From positions 1 through 64,000 of the forward strand of contig NZ_JAEIOJ010000012.1 of assembly GCF_016464305.1 (NCBI RefSeq): 64,000 bases of DNA, given 5' to 3'. This stretch comes from Umezawaea beigongshangensis (lineage in GTDB: Bacteria; Actinomycetota; Actinomycetes; Mycobacteriales; Pseudonocardiaceae). Positions 59,036 to 64,000 of this stretch are shown here, piece by piece. Positions within the stretch are counted from its first letter, which is position 1. Each line of letters opens with the position of its first letter. Made by a program: the position numbers and the translations under genes. The notes under the pieces are model-generated. The model did no database searches. It had not been told where the DNA came from and saw nothing but the letters and a program-made list of their open reading frames with translations.

Positions 59036-62032
59036 ATGAGATGGACTACGCGACGACCACGTGCGTCCGCGTTCGGTCTGCTGGCAGCGGCACTGCTGCT
59101 GAGCGGCGTACCGGGCCCCGCGCTCGCCGATCCGAGGAGTGATGCCCCGCCGCCCCAGGAGCCGGGCGTCACGCTGCGGGTGTTCGACGTGCAGGTGTCG
59201 CTGGACCGGCTGTGCGTGCTCAAGCCGGCTCAGACGCCCAACGTCGACAAGCTCATGCCGACCGTGGACTGGACGTCGGCCGACGACTTCGGCTTCGCCG
59301 ACCGCTTCGTGGCCGAGGTCTCCGGCAACGTCGGCATCACCCTGGCGGGCAGCTACGCGTTCCGGCTGCTCAGCGACGACGGTTCGCGGCTGTCGATCGA
59401 CGGCACCGTGGTCGTCGACCACGACGGCGTGCACGGCACGCAGCCGAAGGACGGCACGGTCACCCTGTCCGCCGGTCCCCACGCCCTGCTGATCGAGCAC
59501 TTCGAGCGCGACGGCGGGCAGCAGCTGACCCTCCAGTGGAAGCCGCCGGGCGCGGCGGACTTCTCGGTCGTGCCGAACTCCGCGCTCAGCACGGACAGCG
59601 GGGTCGTCCGGGTCACCGCTCCCGGCCGCAAGGAGTGCGCGACGGGTGCCGACTCACCCGGCGACGGCCTGCCCCTGAACGCCGTCCACCCCGACTTCAC
59701 CCTGACCGACCTGCGTCCCGCGGGCTTCCAGCCCAGGGTCAGCGCGATGGACTGGTTCCCCGACGGCCGCCTGGCCATCGCCACCTGGGACGGCAAGAGC
59801 ACCGATACCGGTGAGCTCTGGGTGCTGGGCAACGTCACCGGAGCCACCTCGCCGAGTCGGGTCACCACCAAGCGGATCGCGACGAACCTGCGCGAGCCGA
59901 TGGGCCTGAAGGTGCTCGACGGCATGATCTACGTGTCGCAGAAGCACGAGTTGACCGAACTGGCCGACACGAACGGCGACGACGTGATCGACCGGTCCCG
60001 CACGGTCGCGACGTGGCCCTACGGCGGCAACTTCCACGAGTTCGCGTTCGGCCTGCTGTACCGGGACGGGTTCTTCTACCTCAACCTGTCCGTCTCGATC
60101 AACCTCGGCGGTGCGACCACCGACCCGCAGCCCGCCGCCAACCGCGGCACGACCGTGAAGGTCGACCGCGCCACCGGACGGGTCAGCTACGTGGCTGGCG
60201 GCCTGCGCACGCCGAACGGGATCGGCTGGGGTCCGGAGGGGGGCGTGTTCGTCAACGACAACCAGGGCGGCTGGCTCCCCGCGTCGAAGCTGGTGCACGT
60301 CAAGCAGGACCGGTTCTTCAACCACTACACCAATCCGGCCGGTCCGTTCGACGCGAACCCGATCGCACAACCCGTGCTGTGGTTGCCGCAGAACGAGATC
60401 GCGAACTCGCCGAGCACGCCGGTGCAGCTCACCCAGGGCCTCTACGCCGGACAGATGATCTTCGGCGACGTCACCTACGGCGGTCTCCAGCGCGCGTTCC
60501 TGGAGAAGGTGAACGGCGAGTACCAGGGCGCGGTGTTCCGCATGACCCAGGGGCTCGAAGCGGGCGTCAACCGCACGACCGTCGGCCCGGACGGCGCCAT
60601 CTACATCGGCGGCATCGGGGACGACGGCAACTGGGGCCAGGACGGCAAGCTCAAGCACGGCCTGCAGAAGCTCGCGCCCAACGGCGGCCGGACGTTCGAC
60701 CTGCTGGCCGTGCGCGCGGTCGCGGGCGGGTTCGAGCTCGAGTACACGCAGCCGGTCTCGGCGGAGACCGCGGCGGGGCTCGCCGGCCGCTACCGGGCCG
60801 AGCAGTGGCGGTACGCGCCCACGCCCGCGTACGGCGGGCCCAAGGTCGACCAGGAGAACCTGCGGGTCGCCTCGGCGACGCCCTCCGCGGACGGCCGGAA
60901 GGTCACGCTCAAGCTCGACGGCCTGAAGGCCGGCCGGGTGGTGCACCTGCGCTCGCCGCGCCCGTTCACGTCGAGCGCCGGTGTGCCGCTGTGGAACACC
61001 GAGGCCTGGTACACGCTCAACAACCTCGTCGGCAGCGCCCCGTCGGCCACCCAGTCCTTCGAGGCGGAGAGCGCGGCGCTGTCCGGCGGCGCGCGCGTCA
61101 ACACCGACCACCTCGGCTACTCCGGCGCGGGTTTCGTCGACAACTACGGCGCTCAGGGGGCGAGCACCGCCTTCGCCGTGCACGCGGCGAAGGCGGGCTC
61201 GCACGACGTCGGTCTGCGCTACAGCAACGGACCGAACCCGTCCGCCGGGACCAAGACCGTCAGCGTCCACGTCAACGGGGCGAAGGTCAGACAGGTCGCC
61301 CTGGCCGACACCGGCAACTGGGACACCTGGGCCACGCACACCGAGGCGCTGACGCTGCGGGCCGGGGCGAACACCATCGCCTACCGGGTGGACAGCGGGG
61401 ACGTCGGGCACGTCAACCTGGACCAGTTGACCGTCACCCCCGCCTCGCGCATCACGCTCTACAGCGGTGGCGGAACGGAGAACTGGCGCAACGCCGACGG
61501 CAGCGCGCCCTCCTGGCCGGTGGCGAACGGGTCGATGGAGGCGCTGGGCGGCGACATCCGCAGCAGGAGGGGGTTCGGAGACTTCAGGCTGCACCTGGAG
61601 TTCTGGCTGCCGAACCTGCCGTCCTCCGTCACCGGGCAGCAGCGCGCCAACAGCGGCGTGTACCTCCAGGACCGCTACGAGCTCCAGATCCTGGACAGCT
61701 ACGGCAAACAACCGCTCGCAGCCGACGACGCCGCGAGCATCTACCTGAAGAGAGCCGCCTCGCCCAACGCGGCCACCGCGCCGCAGACGTGGCAGACCTA
61801 CGACGTCACGTTCCGGGCGGCCCGCTTCGACAGCGCGGGCGTGAAGACCGAGAACGCCCGCGTCACCGTGGTGTGGAACGGGGTCACGGTCCACCGGGAC
61901 CTCGCGATCGACGGACCGACCGGCAACGGCGCTCCCGAGACGCCGACGGCGGGGCCGTTCCGCCTCCAGGACCACGGAGATCCCGGTGAGAACGTGAGGT
62001 TCCGCAACATCTGGGTCGAACCACTGGGATAG
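59036..62032 (+). CDS. Large secreted multidomain protein (PA14, propeller, CBM, DUF1080-like)
   Basis: This 998-aa protein has the signal peptide MRWTTRRPRASAFGLLAAAL, cleaved near PALADP. Residues about 50-180 resemble a PA14 domain (GSYAFRLLSDDGSRLSIDGT, SAGPHALLIEHFERDGGQQL). Residues about 220-560 form a sorbosone/glucose-dehydrogenase-like propeller (SAMDWFPDGRLAIATWDGKS, GLRTPNGIGWGPEGGVFVND, TTVGPDGAIYIGGIGDDGNW). Residues about 675-800 form a CBM6/35-like module (SFEAESAALSGGARVNTDHL, GHVNLDQLTVTP). The last 190 residues resemble DUF1080/3-keto-glycoside hydrolase (FGDFRLHLEFWLPN, GVYLQDRYELQILDSYGKQP). It probably binds and processes polysaccharide outside the cell. Confidence 0.8.
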   Translation: MRWTTRRPRASAFGLLAAALLLSGVPGPALADPRSDAPPPQEPGVTLRVFDVQVSLDRLCVLKPAQTPNVDKLMPTVDWTSADDFGFADRFVAEVSGNVGITLAGSYAFRLLSDDGSRLSIDGTVVVDHDGVHGTQPKDGTVTLSAGPHALLIEHFERDGGQQLTLQWKPPGAADFSVVPNSALSTDSGVVRVTAPGRKECATGADSPGDGLPLNAVHPDFTLTDLRPAGFQPRVSAMDWFPDGRLAIATWDGKSTDTGELWVLGNVTGATSPSRVTTKRIATNLREPMGLKVLDGMIYVSQKHELTELADTNGDDVIDRSRTVATWPYGGNFHEFAFGLLYRDGFFYLNLSVSINLGGATTDPQPAANRGTTVKVDRATGRVSYVAGGLRTPNGIGWGPEGGVFVNDNQGGWLPASKLVHVKQDRFFNHYTNPAGPFDANPIAQPVLWLPQNEIANSPSTPVQLTQGLYAGQMIFGDVTYGGLQRAFLEKVNGEYQGAVFRMTQGLEAGVNRTTVGPDGAIYIGGIGDDGNWGQDGKLKHGLQKLAPNGGRTFDLLAVRAVAGGFELEYTQPVSAETAAGLAGRYRAEQWRYAPTPAYGGPKVDQENLRVASATPSADGRKVTLKLDGLKAGRVVHLRSPRPFTSSAGVPLWNTEAWYTLNNLVGSAPSATQSFEAESAALSGGARVNTDHLGYSGAGFVDNYGAQGASTAFAVHAAKAGSHDVGLRYSNGPNPSAGTKTVSVHVNGAKVRQVALADTGNWDTWATHTEALTLRAGANTIAYRVDSGDVGHVNLDQLTVTPASRITLYSGGGTENWRNADGSAPSWPVANGSMEALGGDIRSRRGFGDFRLHLEFWLPNLPSSVTGQQRANSGVYLQDRYELQILDSYGKQPLAADDAASIYLKRAASPNAATAPQTWQTYDVTFRAARFDSAGVKTENARVTVVWNGVTVHRDLAIDGPTGNGAPETPTAGPFRLQDHGDPGENVRFRNIWVEPLG

Positions 62033-62054
62033 CCCGGACGTCCGTCGCACCACC

Positions 62055-62094
62055 CGTCCCGTGCCGCTCGCCGCCCGGCGAGCGACACGGGACG
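62055..62094. terminator. Terminator hairpin between secreted protein and SDR genes
   Basis: Eighteen-base arms (62055-62072 and 62077-62094) pair with a single mismatch around GCCC. It lies 23 bases after the stop of the plus-strand gene, and the minus-strand SDR gene ends 87 bases further on, so it may serve both. Confidence 0.75.
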
Positions 62095-62180
62095 GACGCG
62101 TCGGGCGGTCGGGGCCGGACCGTCGAAGGGCCGGCAGGGGCTCTTCCCGGACGTCCACCGGTCGTGCGGTGGGGAGCGGG

Positions 62181-62927
62181 CTACCGGCGACGCGGCCGCA
62201 GGCCGTGCATTCCGCCGTCGACGGCCAGGGAGGTCCCGGTCGTGGACGAGGAAGCGGGACTCGCGAGGTGGGCGATGGCGGCCGCCACCTCGTCGGCGCT
62301 GACCAGGCGGCCCGTCGGCTGGCGGGCGCGCAGGGCGGCCAGTTCGGCGTCCGGGTCGTCGGCGCTGTCGAGCAGTCTGCGGACCCAGGGGGTGTCGACG
62401 GTGCCGGGGTTGACGCAGTTGACCCGGACACCCTCGGCGACGTGGTCGGCGGCCATGGCCAGGGTCAGCGACAGGACGGCGCCCTTGGTGGCGCTGTAGA
62501 GGGCCCTGTTCGGCAGGCCGGCCGTGGCGGCGATCGAGCACGTGTTGACGATCGACGCCCGGTCCGAGCGGCGCAGGTGCGGCAGCGCGGCGCGGGTGGT
62601 GCGGACGATGCCGACCACGTTGACGTCGAACACCCGGTGCCACTCGTCGTCCGCGTTGGCCTCGACCGTGCCCTGCGCGCCGATGCCCGCGTTGTTCACC
62701 AGGACGTCCAGGCCGCCGAACAGCTCCACGACCTCCTCGACGGCCGCGGTGACCGAGTCCGCGTCGCTGACGTCGGCGGCGAAGCCCAGCACGGGCGCCG
62801 TGGCGGACGGGACCAGGTCCAGCGAGGCGACCCGCGCCCCGCGCGCCGCCAGCAGGGTGGCGGTGGCCAGGCCGATGCCCGACGCGCCACCGGTGACGAT
62901 CGCGCGCAGTCCGGCGAAGTCGTTCAC
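62181..62927 (-). CDS. Short-chain dehydrogenase/reductase
   Basis: This 248-aa classical SDR has TGxxxGIG (RAIVTGGASGIGLATATLLA), DVLVNNAGIGAQGTVEANAD, the catalytic SIVNTCSIAATAGLPNRALY SATKGAVLSL (Ser, Tyr-x-x-x-Lys) and VNCVNPGTVDTPWVRRLLDS. The last block resembles L-fucose/sugar dehydrogenase-type SDRs that use NAD. GTG 62927 overlaps the stop of the upstream small gene (GTGA) and follows GAGGAG. The substrate is probably a sugar or hydroxy acid, inferred only from subfamily resemblance and the polysaccharide-related neighbour. Confidence 0.85.
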   Translation of the reverse strand: MNDFAGLRAIVTGGASGIGLATATLLAARGARVASLDLVPSATAPVLGFAADVSDADSVTAAVEEVVELFGGLDVLVNNAGIGAQGTVEANADDEWHRVFDVNVVGIVRTTRAALPHLRRSDRASIVNTCSIAATAGLPNRALYSATKGAVLSLTLAMAADHVAEGVRVNCVNPGTVDTPWVRRLLDSADDPDAELAALRARQPTGRLVSADEVAAAIAHLASPASSSTTGTSLAVDGGMHGLRPRRR

Positions 62928-63304
62928 GACACGCTCCTCTCGGCCGCGGACGCCCACGCCGGGTCCGTCGGGTGGGTGCGGAGGGTGGTGCTCGCCGGGT
63001 GCGTGGTGCGGCGGTCCCCGGTGACGCGCGCGGGGCCGGTGACGTGCTCGTGCGGGTGGTCCACGTGGTCGACGACCCGGTCCCCGGTCGTTCCGGAGAC
63101 GGCGACGTGGTCGACCACCGCCAGGTGCTGCACCGGTGCGCACGGCACCACCCCGCTCGCGCCGGCCCCGGCCGCCGGGGTCGCGTCCAGGCGCGGCCGG
63201 GACGGTGAACCGGTTCGGAGCACCTGCTCGAACACGACGCGGTCGCGGACGTGCTCGCCGTCGACCTCGTCGGCGACGCGCACGACCACGCGCAGCAGTT
63301 CCAC
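62924..63304 (-). CDS. Hypothetical protein coupled to the SDR
   Basis: This 126-aa product starts at GTG 63304 and ends inside the SDR start codon (GTGA overlap). Codons end in G or C almost throughout, supporting a real gene. The first 30 residues (VELLRVVVRVADEVDGEHVR, DRVVFEQVLRTGS) look like a beta-alpha-beta fold. The rest is rich in His, Asp, Thr and Pro (VVDHVDHPHEHVTGPARVTG) and may bind metal or be disordered. No family recognised. An upstream ATG would add about 23 residues but lacks a binding site. Confidence 0.5.
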   Translation of the reverse strand: MELLRVVVRVADEVDGEHVRDRVVFEQVLRTGSPSRPRLDATPAAGAGASGVVPCAPVQHLAVVDHVAVSGTTGDRVVDHVDHPHEHVTGPARVTGDRRTTHPASTTLRTHPTDPAWASAAERSVS

Positions 63305-63532
63305 CCGGCACCGCCCCGTCGCACATCGGATCCGCCCCTCCCAGGTATACCGGCGGTGTGCTCCGGATCGCAACGGTCGCCTCGCACGGGTCCGACGTGC
63401 CGGAGGCGTGCTTCCGGACCGGCGCGACGCGCCCGACGTGGAGCTGGGACACTGTGCTGACCAGCTCGCACGACACGTGCGCCCGGATCGGCCTGCCGGT
63501 CCTCACGACCGCACGACGTAAGGATTGACACC

Positions 63533-64000
63533 GTGGCACTGCCCTACGGCCCCGACGACGACCACGCCGCGGACCGGTTCGTCAACAACGCGCTGCGCAG
63601 CCGGGAGCCCGAGGTGTGGCGGGAACTGGCCTCGGACGCCTACGTGGAGCAGACCGACCGGGTGCTGCTGGCGATGCTGGACCGCATCGCCGCCGACCGC
63701 GCGCACCGCAGGGCCGAACGCGACGCCGCGCGCGTCCGGCTCGCGGAGGGGGAGATCACCAGGGCCGAGCTCGACCGCGACGCCGCCGAGGACGGTGATC
63801 GGGCCAAGAAGACCGCGCACTTCGAGACGATGGTGCGGGAGCAGCACCGGCTGATCGCCGCCGCCGTGCGCCGGTTGCGCGGGGACGACGTCCGCGACGA
63901 GCTGATGAACCTGGTGGTCACCCTGGGCGCCGCGATCGACACCCACCGCGCCGCCGTGCTGGGTGGCGGGAGCGAGCCGACCGGGGCCGACCGGGCGCTG
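63533..64000 (+). CDS. Hypothetical helical protein, cut by window end
   Basis: The frame opens with GTG 63533 after AAGGATT and remains open to the last base (156 codons, no stop). It begins MALPYGPDDDHAADRFVNNA and has long charged helices (SDAYVEQTDRVLLAMLDRIA, AERDAARVRLAEGEITRAEL) suggesting a coiled coil, then DELMNLVVTLGAAIDTHRAA. Third-position GC is very high, so it is a real gene. I recognise no family; the missing C-terminus might identify it. Confidence 0.6.
   Translation, partial: MALPYGPDDDHAADRFVNNALRSREPEVWRELASDAYVEQTDRVLLAMLDRIAADRAHRRAERDAARVRLAEGEITRAELDRDAAEDGDRAKKTAHFETMVREQHRLIAAAVRRLRGDDVRDELMNLVVTLGAAIDTHRAAVLGGGSEPTGADRAL

Overview
The window is high-GC DNA in which GTG starts are common, codons nearly always end in G or C, and neighbouring genes often overlap by the four bases GTGA. 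The gene families (MpaB/DUF2236, DUF6292-like, MSMEG_6728-type glycosylase, AAC(2')-I, a SpoIIE-type multidomain phosphatase, DrrAB-like relics) point to an actinomycete, most likely Pseudonocardiales (Actinosynnema/Saccharothrix/Lentzea-like). No ribosomal or other marker gene is present to confirm this.

Region 1 (1-10.6 kb) looks like a decaying integrated island. It begins with a G/C homopolymer block that is probably an assembly artefact, followed by three degenerate type I-E CRISPR-like repeats without cas genes. Next come an IS5-family element, a 1736-residue NACHT-HEAT NLR-like protein with an N-terminal RHIM-like amyloid motif, several gene and IS fragments, an OGG-fold/zinc-ribbon gene pair, a pseudogenised IS3-like element, and the C-terminal relic of a large serine recombinase. 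The relic abuts the 3' end of a tRNA-Leu(GAG), a typical attachment-site arrangement.

Region 2 (10.7-26.8 kb) is mostly ordinary chromosome: a membrane protein, an MpaB oxygenase, a collapsed TetR/DrrA/DrrB locus, aac(2')-I, a STAS protein, a DNA glycosylase, a methyltransferase, a PAS-LuxR regulator, a nitrilase with a coupled 55-aa ORF, a subtilase, an SGNH hydrolase, a 1041-aa PAS/GAF/PP2C/HATPase/STAS phosphatase and a secreted beta-lactamase-fold hydrolase.

Region 3 (26.9-33.7 kb) is an IS graveyard. Two nearly identical, inverted, truncated IS copies flank a MetE-like gene. Around them lie ABC-transporter relics, a GAF protein, a TetR regulator with clear operators next to a broken SDR gene, and a sirtuin whose 3' end has been replaced by IS110 sequence.

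Region 4 (33.9-47 kb) holds small regulatory and metabolic units: XRE/NmrA/SnoaL beside a divergent TetR, a type II thioesterase, a dhbA-dhbC pair behind an iron-box-like site, secreted beta-propeller and trypsin-like proteins, and HxlR with a divergent NmrA-like gene.

Region 5 (47.1-58.8 kb) is the most interesting part: an apparent terpenoid or meroterpenoid gene cluster. It encodes a squalene-cyclase-like protein with no visible DXDD motif, a P450, a TauD-type dioxygenase, an O-methyltransferase, a UbiH-like flavoprotein, a UbiA prenyltransferase, a HisC-like aminotransferase fused to a polyprenyl diphosphate synthase, and an MFS exporter. An N-terminal relic of a paralogous aminotransferase sits just upstream of the cyclase. 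A plausible flow is: prenyl diphosphate from the fusion protein, transfer to an acceptor by UbiA, epoxidation by the flavoprotein, cyclisation, then P450/TauD oxidation, methylation and export.

Region 6 (58.9-64 kb) has a large secreted multidomain (PA14/propeller/CBM/DUF1080-like) protein, an SDR coupled to a small unknown gene, and a gene cut by the window end.
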